Part shown: positions 40,479 to 49,111 of the stretch, in pieces
Layout: every line of letters begins with the position of its first letter
How positions within the stretch are numbered: the first letter of the stretch is position 1
Origin: JAHFRG01 sp036522275
Lineage (GTDB): Bacteria > Pseudomonadota > Gammaproteobacteria > Burkholderiales > JAHFRG01
Assembly: GCA_036522275.1 (NCBI GenBank)
Contig: DATDGC010000020.1
Location: 40,652 to 104,651 of the forward strand
Direction: 5' to 3'
Length of the DNA stretch: 64,000 bases
Made by a program: the position numbers and the translations under genes
The notes under the pieces: generated by a model
What the model saw: the letters and a program-made list of their open reading frames with translations, nothing else
What the model was told of the DNA's origin: nothing
The model's database searches: none

Positions 40479-42196
40479 GCTTCACCATGCACGGCATCGG
40501 GGTATCCGGAGGAATTGCCATCGGGCAGGCACACCTGCTTTCGCACGCCACGCTGGAAGTTGCGCATTACACCGTGCGCGAACATGAAGTCGCAAACGAG
40601 ATCGCGCGTTTTGACGCCGCGATCAAGGAAGTGCAAGCAGAACTGCAAACCCTGCATGAAAACATGGCGGCCAACGTCCCCGCCGAGCTCGCCGCCTTCC
40701 TAGACCTGCACCGGATGATTCTCTCCGACCCTATCATCTCCAAAGCCGCGCGGAAACGCATCGAAGAACAGCGCTGCAACGCCGAGTGGGCGCTCAAGCA
40801 GCAAATGGACGAACTGCTCGAGCGGTTTGACCAGATCGAAGATGCCTACCTGCGCGAGCGCAAAGTCGACGTGGTCCAGGTAGGCGAACGCGTACTGAAA
40901 GCGCTGCTGGGTCACCCGGGACACGTGCCCCCGCCTGCCGACCTCGAGCAGAACAGCATCCTCGTTGCGCATGACTTGAGTCCGGCGGAACTCATTTTAT
41001 TCAAGCAGCATCGCTTCGCCGCCTTCATTACCGACATCGGCGGGCCGATGTCGCACACCGCGATTGTCGCTCGCAGCTTGAACGTTCCATCGATTGTGGC
41101 GCTGCATCAGGCGCGGCAATTGGTGCGCGAAGAAGACACACTGGTGGTAGACGGCACCCAGGGCGTGGTAATTGTCAATCCTGACAAGGAGGTTCTCGCC
41201 GAGTATAAGCTGCGCCAAAACCAGAGAGAACTCGAGCGGCAGAAGCTTAAACGCCTGAAACTTACCCGCTCTACGACTTTGGATGGCACGGCGGTGGAAT
41301 TGCAAGCCAACATCGAGTTGCCGCAGGACATCGAGCAGGTGAAGGAGAACGGCGCAATGGGCATCGGCCTGTTCCGCAGCGAATTTCTGTACCTGAACCG
41401 TCCCGATTTGCCCAGCGAAGAGGAGCAGTTGGAAGCCTATCGCAAAGTTGCGCAGAAAATGCGCGGTCTGCCGGTCACCATCCGCACGCTCGATCTGGGC
41501 GCCGACAAGAGCATCAATGACGCCGAGCGCGGCCCCAATCCGGCGTTGGGCTTGCGCGCCATCCGGCTCTGCCTCGCAGAGCCGTACATGTTCCATACGC
41601 AATTGCGCGCCATACTGCGCGCCTCCAATTACGGCAACATCCGCATCCTGATACCGATGCTCTCCAACGTCGCCGAGCTTAACCAAACTTTGCAATCAAT
41701 CGAGCTGGCAAAGACCAGCCTCGACAAAGATCGTATGCCCTACAACCGCCGCGTTGAAATCGGTGGCATGATTGAAATTCCCGCTGCGGCTCTGGCACTC
41801 GGTGTGTTCATCAAAAAGCTCGATTTTCTGTCCATCGGCACCAACGACCTGATTCAATACACGCTGGCGATAGACCGCGCCGACGATGCCGTCGCCCATC
41901 TTTACGATCCGCTTCACCCCGCTGTACTGCATTTGATTGCCCATATTATTGCGACTGCAAACAAAGCCGGTGTGCCTATTGCCGTATGCGGCGAGATGGC
42001 CGGCGATGTTTCGCTCACGCGGCTGCTGCTGGGCTTCGGCCTGCGCCAGTTCTCGATGCATCCTGCTTACCTCCTCTCAGTTAAGCAGCAAGTGCTCAGA
42101 ACCAACATCCCGGAAATCACCGGGCTTACGCAAAAAATACTCAAGTCCGACGACCCGGAAAAAGTTCGCGAGCTACTATCCCATCTGAACAGCTAG
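40475..42196 (+). CDS. ptsI: Phosphoenolpyruvate-protein phosphotransferase (Enzyme I)
   Basis: 573-aa EI that passes phosphate from PEP to HPr. The phospho-histidine region is GGPMSHTAIVARSLNVP (~residues 185-200). PEP-binding barrel motifs follow: FRSEFLYLNR, RTLDLGADKS, NPALGLRAIR, MIEIPAAAL, the catalytic-cysteine segment AVCGEMAGD. It starts at the ATG overlapping the HPr stop (ATGA). Confidence 0.95.
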   Translation: MSFTMHGIGVSGGIAIGQAHLLSHATLEVAHYTVREHEVANEIARFDAAIKEVQAELQTLHENMAANVPAELAAFLDLHRMILSDPIISKAARKRIEEQRCNAEWALKQQMDELLERFDQIEDAYLRERKVDVVQVGERVLKALLGHPGHVPPPADLEQNSILVAHDLSPAELILFKQHRFAAFITDIGGPMSHTAIVARSLNVPSIVALHQARQLVREEDTLVVDGTQGVVIVNPDKEVLAEYKLRQNQRELERQKLKRLKLTRSTTLDGTAVELQANIELPQDIEQVKENGAMGIGLFRSEFLYLNRPDLPSEEEQLEAYRKVAQKMRGLPVTIRTLDLGADKSINDAERGPNPALGLRAIRLCLAEPYMFHTQLRAILRASNYGNIRILIPMLSNVAELNQTLQSIELAKTSLDKDRMPYNRRVEIGGMIEIPAAALALGVFIKKLDFLSIGTNDLIQYTLAIDRADDAVAHLYDPLHPAVLHLIAHIIATANKAGVPIAVCGEMAGDVSLTRLLLGFGLRQFSMHPAYLLSVKQQVLRTNIPEITGLTQKILKSDDPEKVRELLSHLNS

Positions 42197-42221
42197 ACCA
42201 TGGCGAAAAGCAAAAAAGCAG

Positions 42222-42242
42222 CCCGCTCGCACTTCGAGCGGG
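42222..42242 (+). terminator. Hairpin after ptsI
   Basis: CCCGCTCG, CACTT loop, CGAGCGGG (8 bp), followed by TCTGTTTG, a weak T-run. Confidence 0.7.
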
Positions 42243-42251
42243 TCTGTTTGC

Positions 42252-42280
42252 TTGACAAACGCTTATCTCCAAAGTAATCT
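42252..42280 (+). promoter_or_regulatory. Promoter of the metX riboswitch leader
   Basis: TTGACA (42252-42257), 17 nt, TAATCT (42275-42280). Same -35 and spacing as before metH. Transcription would begin at the aptamer. Confidence 0.72.
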
Positions 42281-42285
42281 GCATT

Positions 42286-42336
42286 CAAGCGCCGATTTGT
42301 TCGGCTTGCGGGCGCTCAATAAATTCAGCTAAAAGA
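42286..42336 (+). ncRNA. SAM-II (SAM-alpha) riboswitch upstream of metX
   Basis: P1 arms AGCGCC (42288-42293) and GGCGCT (42311-42316) enclose a 17-nt loop GATTTGTTCGGCTTGCG. The strand CAATAAATTCAGCTAAAAG follows. Loop length, GAUUU, UUGC and AUAAAU..AGCUAAA all agree with the SAM-II consensus. An intrinsic terminator follows at once. Confidence 0.9.
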
Positions 42337-42337
42337 C

Positions 42338-42368
42338 AAACCCGCATGCAACCGAATGCGGGTTTTTT
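42338..42368 (+). terminator. Intrinsic terminator in the metX leader
   Basis: AAACCCGCAT (42338-42347) pairs with ATGCGGGTTT (42356-42365), and T-rich sequence continues after the stem. Placed for SAM-controlled attenuation. Confidence 0.88.
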
Positions 42369-42420
42369 ATTTTGTGCGAATCGTTTATGCGTATTGCCGA
42401 TGTTAAATAACAATTTGTGA

Positions 42421-43599
42421 ATGGATCCGAACATTTCCAACCAGCTATTTGACCCCACCACGGATGGACGTCCTCCAACCGCTGATTCGGTCGGCATCGT
42501 TACTGCGCAAAAGGCGCATTTTGACACGCCGCTTGCCTGCAGTTGCGGCGCGGTGCTGGATGGCTACGAACTCGTTTATGAAACCTATGGCACACTGAAC
42601 GCGGCCAAATCCAACGCGGTGCTGGTTTGCCATGCGCTTTCCGGCACTCACCACGTAGCGGGCTATTACGCCGACGACCCGAACAACATCGGCTGGTGGG
42701 ACAACCTCGTAGGCCCCGGAAAGCCGCTCGACACCAACCGCTTTTTCGTGGTCGGCGTGAACAATCTTGGCGGCTGTCACGGCTCGACCGGGCCTTCCAG
42801 CATCAATCCCAAAACCGGCAATCCCTACGGCGCGGATTTCCCGGTAGTAACGGTGGAAGACTGGGTGGCGTCGCAGGCGCGGCTTGCCGACCATCTCGGC
42901 ATTGATTGTTTTGCCGCTAGCATCGGCGGCAGCCTCGGCGCGATGCAGGCGTTGCAGTGGACAATATCCTATCCTGATCGCATGCGCCATACGCTGGTAA
43001 TTGCCGCCGCGCCCAAGCTCTCGGCGCAGAACATCGCCTTCAGCGAAGTGGCGCGCCAGGCCATCATGACCGACCCGGAGTTTCACGGCGGGAACTATTA
43101 CGCGCATGGCGTGATACCCAAAAACGGCTTGCGCGTGGCGCGCATGGTCGGCCATATCACCTATTTGTCCGATGATGTGATGATGGAAAAATTCGGGCGC
43201 GCGCGGCGTTCCGGAACGTACAATTTCCATTTCGATGCCGAATTCGAGATCGAATCGTATCTACGCTATCAGGGAGACAAGTTCGCCTCGCGCTTTGATG
43301 CCAACACCTATTTGTTGATGACCAAGGCGCTGGATTATTTTGACCCGGCACATGATTACAACGGCGATCTCACCGCGGCTCTCAAATGCGCTCACGCGGG
43401 ATTTTTTGTCGCTTCGTTCACTTCGGACTGGCGCTTTCCCCCCGCACGCTCGCGGGAAATTGTTAAAGCCCTGCTCGACAACGAGCTCGACGTGAGCTAC
43501 GCCGAAATCAACGCGCAGCACGGTCACGACGCGTTCTTGCTGGATGACCCGCACTACCATGCGCTGCTGCGCGCTTACTTCGAGAACATCAAGCTATGA
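42421..43599 (+). CDS. metX: Homoserine O-acyltransferase
   Basis: 392-aa alpha/beta hydrolase-fold acyltransferase, first committed step of methionine synthesis. Nucleophile serine in SIGGSLGAMQALQW, oxyanion region CHALSGTHHV, catalytic Asp in FTSDWRFPP and His in NAQHGHDAFLLD. Acetyl or succinyl donor cannot be decided by eye; betaproteobacterial MetX proteins can use succinyl-CoA. The N-terminus carries ~20 extra residues before SVGIVTAQ, and no good ribosome site precedes the ATG. metW follows with an ATGA overlap. Confidence 0.94.
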   Translation: MDPNISNQLFDPTTDGRPPTADSVGIVTAQKAHFDTPLACSCGAVLDGYELVYETYGTLNAAKSNAVLVCHALSGTHHVAGYYADDPNNIGWWDNLVGPGKPLDTNRFFVVGVNNLGGCHGSTGPSSINPKTGNPYGADFPVVTVEDWVASQARLADHLGIDCFAASIGGSLGAMQALQWTISYPDRMRHTLVIAAAPKLSAQNIAFSEVARQAIMTDPEFHGGNYYAHGVIPKNGLRVARMVGHITYLSDDVMMEKFGRARRSGTYNFHFDAEFEIESYLRYQGDKFASRFDANTYLLMTKALDYFDPAHDYNGDLTAALKCAHAGFFVASFTSDWRFPPARSREIVKALLDNELDVSYAEINAQHGHDAFLLDDPHYHALLRAYFENIKL

Positions 43600-44228
43600 G
43601 CAACATTGAACTCAACGAAACAATCCTGCACGACCCAGCGCTGAAGGAGCGTACAGACTTTGCCGCTATCGCCTCTTGGATCAAGCCCGGCTCGAAAGTG
43701 CTGGACCTGGGCTGCGGCGACGGTGTGCTGCTCCGCTATCTAAAACAATCGCTCTCGGTTCGCGGCTACGGCGTGGAAATTGACGACGCCAACATTCTTG
43801 CGTGCATCAAGAACGGCGTGAACGTCATTCAGAATGACCTTGAAACCGGGCTTTCCGGTTTCGAGTCAGACACGTTTGATTATGTGATTTTGTCGCAGAC
43901 ACTGCAGGCGATGCACCACACCGAGAGTATCGTCAAGGAAATCCTGCGCGTGGGGCGCGAAGGCATCGTTACTTTTCCTAACTTCGGCTACTGGCGCGCG
44001 CGCTCGCGGGTATTACGCGGCCGCATGCCAGTATCCAAAAATCTCCCTTACCAGTGGTACGACACACCCAACGTGCATCTCTGCACCATAGAGGATTTCG
44101 AAGCATTCTGCGCGGAACACGGGGTGCGCATCCTGGAACGGGTGGTGATAACCGCCGATAGCGTCATCAAGCTGCTGCCGAATCTACTGGGCAGCCTCGC
44201 TGTGTACCGCTTCGAGAAGAAAAAATAA
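43596..44228 (+). CDS. metW: Methionine biosynthesis protein MetW
   Basis: 210-aa methyltransferase-fold protein (VLDLGCGDGVLLRYL, YVILSQTLQAMHHTE, GIVTFPNFGYWRAR). MetW pairs with MetX in many Proteobacteria and is needed for its acyltransferase activity in some. It overlaps metX by 4 nt and falls under the same SAM-II leader. Confidence 0.95.
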   Translation: MSNIELNETILHDPALKERTDFAAIASWIKPGSKVLDLGCGDGVLLRYLKQSLSVRGYGVEIDDANILACIKNGVNVIQNDLETGLSGFESDTFDYVILSQTLQAMHHTESIVKEILRVGREGIVTFPNFGYWRARSRVLRGRMPVSKNLPYQWYDTPNVHLCTIEDFEAFCAEHGVRILERVVITADSVIKLLPNLLGSLAVYRFEKKK

Positions 44229-44231
44229 AAG

Positions 44232-45491
44232 CTAGCTGCTGCTTTTTTCGATGACTGGAATCTGATTGCGCAACAGCCACAACAGCCACAGGCCGGGGAG
44301 TGCAGCAAGAAAAGTTACAAAGAAGAAATTCGCCCAGCCCATCAGAACCACCACTTCCCCCGTAAGCGGCCCGAACAAAACCCGCCCAAGCGAAGCCAAA
44401 GCGGAAAGCAGCGCGTATTGCGTCGCGCTGAAACTGTGATTGCACAGGCTCATGGCGAACGCGACAAACGCCGCGGTGCCCATGCCGCTCGCCAAATTCT
44501 CAAACCCCACCGCAAACACCAGCCAAGGATAGCTTTTCCCCACCCAAGCAAGAAACATGAACGAGAGAATGGATATCGCCTGCAGCCAGCCGAACCACAG
44601 CAGCGCGCGGTAGAGACTCATGCGCGTGAGCAGCGCCCCGCCTATAAGCGCCCCGGTCAGCAACGCCGCAAGCCCCAGCCCTTTGTTGATAACGCCCACA
44701 TCGGTCGGCGAAAAACCCACACCGCGGATGAGAAATGCGGTGGTGAGGGTGGATGCCAATGCGTCGCCGAATTTGTAGAGGATGATGAGGAGCAACAACA
44801 GCAGCGCGCTCTTGCGCGAGAAAAAATCCTTAAGCGGCTCGACTACCGCCGCTTGCAAAGTGCGCGGTGTTGCGGCAGGTGTTTGCGGCTCCGGCGCAAA
44901 CAGCGAAGTCAGTATGCCTACGCCCATAACAAGCGCCATCAAAAAATAAGTGGCTCTCCAGCCCATCTGGTCGGCGAGAACCAGGGCAAGCCCGCCCGAG
45001 ACCAGTATCGCGATGCGATAGCCCAGCACGCTTACCGCCGCGCCCATACCGCGCTCGTGCTGGCTCAACAAATCGGTGCGGTAGGCATCCACCACGATGT
45101 CTTGCGAGGCGGAGACAAACGCCACCCACAACGCAAACAACCCCAAGAGCAGCAGCGAGTAGTCAGGAGAAGTCAGCCCCATGGCGATGATGCCAAGCAA
45201 TAATCCAAGCTGGGTGGCCAGCATCCAGCCGCGCCGGCGCCCTAACCACGGCGGGACGAAGCGATCCATGAGCGGCGACCACAGGAATTTGACGAGATAC
45301 GGCATACCGATCCAGGAAAACCAGGCGATGGTTTGGATATCAATGTTGGAAACCGTAAGCCACGCCTGCAAAGTGCTTCCGGTCAGCGCGAGCGGCAGGC
45401 CGGAAGAAAATCCGAACAACAACACCGCCGCGATGCGCCGGCTGCGGAAGACTTCAAGGTAGGGGTTGGTTTTTTCGGTTGATGAGTGCAC
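44232..45491 (-). CDS. AmpG-type MFS permease (muropeptide transporter)
   Basis: 419-aa major facilitator with about 12 membrane helices. AmpG-like pattern: LFGFSSGLPLALTGSTLQAWLT, WSPLMDRFVPPWLGRRRGWM and DIVVDAYRTDLL. Such proteins import anhydro-muropeptides for cell-wall recycling. No ampD or ampC neighbour is present. Convergent with metW (3-nt gap). Confidence 0.9.
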   Translation of the reverse strand: MHSSTEKTNPYLEVFRSRRIAAVLLFGFSSGLPLALTGSTLQAWLTVSNIDIQTIAWFSWIGMPYLVKFLWSPLMDRFVPPWLGRRRGWMLATQLGLLLGIIAMGLTSPDYSLLLLGLFALWVAFVSASQDIVVDAYRTDLLSQHERGMGAAVSVLGYRIAILVSGGLALVLADQMGWRATYFLMALVMGVGILTSLFAPEPQTPAATPRTLQAAVVEPLKDFFSRKSALLLLLLIILYKFGDALASTLTTAFLIRGVGFSPTDVGVINKGLGLAALLTGALIGGALLTRMSLYRALLWFGWLQAISILSFMFLAWVGKSYPWLVFAVGFENLASGMGTAAFVAFAMSLCNHSFSATQYALLSALASLGRVLFGPLTGEVVVLMGWANFFFVTFLAALPGLWLLWLLRNQIPVIEKSSS

Positions 45492-45509
45492 GGTTTTGAA
45501 TGAAGCGAC

Positions 45510-46286
45510 TTAAAGCTGGCGGTCATAATCTATGGTAAGCGGCGCGTGGTCAGAGAAGCGTTTGTTTTTGTAAATGCTCGCCCGCTTGGCTTTCCCCGCG
45601 ATGCCCTGCGTGGCGATGTGGTAATCAATGCGCCACCCGACGTTCTTAGCCCACGCCTGACCGCGGTTCGACCACCAGGTATATTGCTCCGGCTCTTGAT
45701 TTAGACGCCTGAATACGTCCACCCAGCCGAGTTCATCAAACACTCGAGTAAGCCAGGCGCGTTCTTCCGGCAGAAAGCCTGAATTTTTCTGGTTGCCGCG
45801 CCAGTTTTTCAAATCAATTTCCTTGTGCGCGATGTTCCAGTCACCGCACAGAATGAATTCCCTGCCGCTTTTGGCTATCTTGCGCAAGTGCGGGAAGAAT
45901 CTCTGCATGAAGCTGAACTTTACGGTTTGCCGTTCTTCCGAGCTCGAGCCGGAGGGAAGATAAACGGAAACCACGCTTAAATTTCCGAAATCACAACGCA
46001 GATACCGACCTTCCGTGTCAATATCGGCAATGCCCAGCCCGGTAACCACCTTATCCGGCTTGGCCTTGCAATACACCCCTACCCCGCTGTAGCCTTTTTT
46101 CTCCGCGTAGTGGAAGAACCCATTGTAGCCTGGTGGATTACGCATTTGCGGTGGTATGTCGTTTGCTTGCGCTTTCACTTCCTGTAAGCAAACGATGTCG
46201 GCTTGGGATTTCGACAGCCAGGCAAAAAATCCCTTGGTTGCCGCAGATCGGATGCCGTTGAGGTTTAAGGTGATTATGCGTAACAT
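45510..46286 (-). CDS. xth: Exodeoxyribonuclease III (AP endonuclease family)
   Basis: 258 aa from the ATG at 46286 (MLRIITLNLNGIRSA). Catalytic motifs: LQEVKAQ (metal Glu), GVGVYCK, CGDWNIAHKEIDLKN (Asp/Asn pair) and SDHAPLTIDY (Asp-His). Base-excision repair and 3' end cleaning. The longer frame to 46433 runs into the divergent pyrE gene and is rejected. pyrE starts 40 nt away on the other strand. Confidence 0.94.
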   Translation of the reverse strand: MLRIITLNLNGIRSAATKGFFAWLSKSQADIVCLQEVKAQANDIPPQMRNPPGYNGFFHYAEKKGYSGVGVYCKAKPDKVVTGLGIADIDTEGRYLRCDFGNLSVVSVYLPSGSSSEERQTVKFSFMQRFFPHLRKIAKSGREFILCGDWNIAHKEIDLKNWRGNQKNSGFLPEERAWLTRVFDELGWVDVFRRLNQEPEQYTWWSNRGQAWAKNVGWRIDYHIATQGIAGKAKRASIYKNKRFSDHAPLTIDYDRQL

Positions 46287-46326
46287 AAGACCGTAGTGGA
46301 TTGGCTTTCTAAGTGCGCTCTCTGAA

Positions 46327-46980
46327 ATGTCCGACATCAGACAGGATTTCATCCGTTTCGCGGTAAGCAAAAGCGTGCTGCGCTTTGGCGAGTTCAAAAC
46401 CAGGGCCGGGCGCTTATCACCGTATTTTTTCAATGCCGGTTCGTTTCATGACGGTGAATCGCTGCTTGGGCTTGCGCAATTTTACGCTAAAGCCATACTC
46501 TCCGCTAAGATACAATTTGACATGCTGTTCGGTCCCGCCTACAAAGGCATTCCGTTGGTTGCAGGCACCGCCATCGCGCTTGCACAAAATGGTCATAATG
46601 TGCCGTTTTGCTTTAACCGCAAGGAAACCAAGGACCATGGCGAGGGTGGCGCCTTGGTCGGGGCGCCGCTGAAGGGACGGGTGTTGATAGTGGACGATGT
46701 GATTTCCGCAGGCACTTCAGTGCGCGAATCGGTGGAGTTCATTCGCGCAAGCCGGGCCACACCCTGTTGCTTGGCGATTGCGTTGGATCGTATGGAACGC
46801 GGTAACGGCGAGCTCTCGGCGGTGCAGGAGATAAAGCGGAAATATGAGCTGCCGGTTATCAGCATCATCACGCTGGACGATGTGCTAAGCTATCTTCAAA
46901 CCAGGGAGGAATTGGTGCATAATTTACTCGCGGTACAGAAATACCGCCAGACATATGGTGTTAATGCAAATGCCGCTTAA
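46327..46980 (+). CDS. pyrE: Orotate phosphoribosyltransferase
   Basis: 217 aa; converts orotate and PRPP to OMP in pyrimidine synthesis. PRPP-binding VLIVDDVISAGTSVRESVEF, the flexible loop FNRKETKDHGEGG and the N-terminal VLRFGEFKTRAGRLSPYFF are typical. The DUF4124 gene overlaps its 3' end. Confidence 0.96.
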   Translation: MSDIRQDFIRFAVSKSVLRFGEFKTRAGRLSPYFFNAGSFHDGESLLGLAQFYAKAILSAKIQFDMLFGPAYKGIPLVAGTAIALAQNGHNVPFCFNRKETKDHGEGGALVGAPLKGRVLIVDDVISAGTSVRESVEFIRASRATPCCLAIALDRMERGNGELSAVQEIKRKYELPVISIITLDDVLSYLQTREELVHNLLAVQKYRQTYGVNANAA

Positions 46981-47620
46981 ACCCTTGCGTATCTTAAGGA
47001 ACGTCGCCATGTTGCTGCTCTTCGCCATGCCAGGCGTTCCCGCGTTTGCCGTGACGTATAAATGGGTGGATGAAAATGGCGTCACCCATTACGGTGACAG
47101 CATCCCCCCTGAATACCAAAACAGCGCCAATATCGAGCTGAACCAAAGAGGCGTGATCCTCAAAAAGAATGATCCAGCGCTCACCCCCGAGGAGCGCAAG
47201 GCCAAAGAGGCCGAGCTGGCAAAACAACGTAAGCAGGAGACGGAACAAAAGCGCAAAGACACAATCCTGATGAAGACCTACTCCAGCGTCGAGGAAATTG
47301 ATCTGGCGCGTGACCGCAACCTGCAGCAAGCCGAGCGGGTCATCCAAGACACCCAGACGCGGCTAAAGTCGGTACAAGCCGACCTGGACGAAAGCCGCAA
47401 GCATGCCGCTGCTTATGCCCGAGAAAACAAACCGGTGCCTGACGGATTACAGTATGACATCGAAACCCTGGAAAAAAACAAGCAGGACCTGGAAGTGGCC
47501 ATTCTGCAAAAACGCACTGATGCGGAAGAACTCCGCGCACGCTTTGAGGAAGACAAGAAGCACTACATCGAACTGATCCAGCGCGCCTCTGCGTCGGCAA
47601 AACCTACATCGGCAAAATAG
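46964..47620 (+). CDS. DUF4124 exported protein with coiled coil
   Basis: 218 aa. Signal peptide (MPGVPAFA), DUF4124 domain (YKWVDENGVTHYGDSIPPEYQNS, residues ~31-70) and then a long charged coiled coil to the C-terminus. The domain is frequent in betaproteobacterial periplasmic proteins; function unknown. Starts at 46955, 46964 and 46970 are all possible; 46964 has GGTG at a workable distance. It overlaps pyrE by 17 nt. Confidence 0.8.
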   Translation: MQMPLKPLRILRNVAMLLLFAMPGVPAFAVTYKWVDENGVTHYGDSIPPEYQNSANIELNQRGVILKKNDPALTPEERKAKEAELAKQRKQETEQKRKDTILMKTYSSVEEIDLARDRNLQQAERVIQDTQTRLKSVQADLDESRKHAAAYARENKPVPDGLQYDIETLEKNKQDLEVAILQKRTDAEELRARFEEDKKHYIELIQRASASAKPTSAK

Positions 47621-47631
47621 TACAACCCAGC

Positions 47632-49110
47632 TCAACCCGCCAGCTTGCGTTTCAATATTTCATTCAGCTGCTGCGGATTGGCCTTCCCCTTGGTCGCTTT
47701 CATCGCCTGACCGACCAGGAAATTAAACGCCTTTTCCTTGCCCGCGCGGTAATCGGCGGCCTGATCAGGATTAACAGCGATGATTTTATCAACGATTTTC
47801 TCCAACTCGCCCAAGTCGGATATTTGCTTCAGCCCCATTTCCTCGATCATCCAATCTACATCCGCTTGTGAACGCAAGGGGAGTGGGGTTTCGGCAAGGT
47901 CAAAGTGTCCCGCTTTCCACATCGCGGGCAGCACTACTCCTGTTGCAGTCGTGTTGGAAATTGTCCCGTCGGAAACGCGCTTGGACAGCGCCTTAAGCTG
48001 GCTTTGAGACACTTTGCTTTGCGAAATGTCGAGGTTCTCTTGTTTGAGCATCGCACTGAGTGGGCCCACGATCCAATTCGACAGGGTCGGCACTTCAGCC
48101 GGTGGCGCATCGGCAAGTGTAGACAAAGCGAACGTCGACATTTCACGACTTGCCGTGAGCTGATTCGCCTGCTGAACCGAAAGGCCGTAGGCGACCATCT
48201 TATTATGTTGCGCCCGCATCGATTCGGGCATGGATGCTTTGATCTGTTCAATCCACTTTTTCGGCACCTCGAGCGGCAACAGGTCGGGATCGGGAAAGTA
48301 ACGGTAGTCGTGCGCTTCTTCCTTGATACGCATCGAGCGGGTCTCGTCTTTCTCCGGATCGTAGAGCCGCGTCTCCTGCACGATGGCTCCACCGTCTTCC
48401 AGGATTTCGATCTGGCGCTTTGCCTCGAATTCGATGGCGTGCTCAAGAAATCGGAATGAGTTGAGATTCTTGATTTCGCAGCGCGTGCCGAGCTTGTCCG
48501 AACCTTTGCGGCGCACCGAGACGTTGGCGTCGAAACGGAAAGAACCTTCCTGCATATTCCCGTCGCAGATTTTGTTCCATTGCACTAGCGTATGGAGTTT
48601 CTTGGCATAAGCAACGGCTTCGGCTGCGTTGCGCATGTCGGGCTCGGAGACGATCTCAATCAGCGGCGTGCCTGCGCGGTTGAGATCGATACCGGTTGAA
48701 TCGCGAAAATTTTCATGCAGCGATTTGCCAGCATCTTCTTCCAGATGTGCGCGGGTAAGCCGCACGGTTTTTTCGGCATCGCCCACCACAATCTGCAATT
48801 GGCCGCCCTGCACGATGGGATGCTCGTACTGGCTGATCTGGTAGCCTTTGGGCAAATCAGGATAGAAATAATTCTTTCGCGCAAACACCGAGCGCAAGTT
48901 AATCTTTGCGTCAACCGCCAAGCCGAATTTGATGGCTTGCTCCACCGCTGCTTTGTTCAACACCGGCAGCACACCGGGAAGTGCGATGTCAACCGCACAG
49001 GCCTGTATGTTAGGCTCAGCACCATACGCGGTCGATGCGCCGGAGAAAATTTTGGATTGGGTCGAAAGCTGCGCGTGCACCTCAAGCCCGATGACGGTTT
49101 CCCATTGCAT
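47632..49110 (-). CDS. gatB: Aspartyl/glutamyl-tRNA amidotransferase subunit B
   Basis: 492 aa. GatB signature VIGLEVHAQLSTQSKIFSG, YFYPDLPKGYQISQYE, LNRAGTPLIEIVSEPD and the C-terminal YqeY-like tail (GKANPQQLNEILKRKL). It activates misacylated Glu-tRNAGln or Asp-tRNAAsn for amidation. It begins 1 nt after the gatA stop. Confidence 0.97.
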   Translation of the reverse strand: MQWETVIGLEVHAQLSTQSKIFSGASTAYGAEPNIQACAVDIALPGVLPVLNKAAVEQAIKFGLAVDAKINLRSVFARKNYFYPDLPKGYQISQYEHPIVQGGQLQIVVGDAEKTVRLTRAHLEEDAGKSLHENFRDSTGIDLNRAGTPLIEIVSEPDMRNAAEAVAYAKKLHTLVQWNKICDGNMQEGSFRFDANVSVRRKGSDKLGTRCEIKNLNSFRFLEHAIEFEAKRQIEILEDGGAIVQETRLYDPEKDETRSMRIKEEAHDYRYFPDPDLLPLEVPKKWIEQIKASMPESMRAQHNKMVAYGLSVQQANQLTASREMSTFALSTLADAPPAEVPTLSNWIVGPLSAMLKQENLDISQSKVSQSQLKALSKRVSDGTISNTTATGVVLPAMWKAGHFDLAETPLPLRSQADVDWMIEEMGLKQISDLGELEKIVDKIIAVNPDQAADYRAGKEKAFNFLVGQAMKATKGKANPQQLNEILKRKLAG

Positions 49111-49111
49111 C

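Noticed and set aside
46287..46433. Longer N-terminus of exodeoxyribonuclease III
   Set aside because: It would overlap the start of the divergent pyrE gene; family members begin with MLRIITLN-like sequence at 46286.
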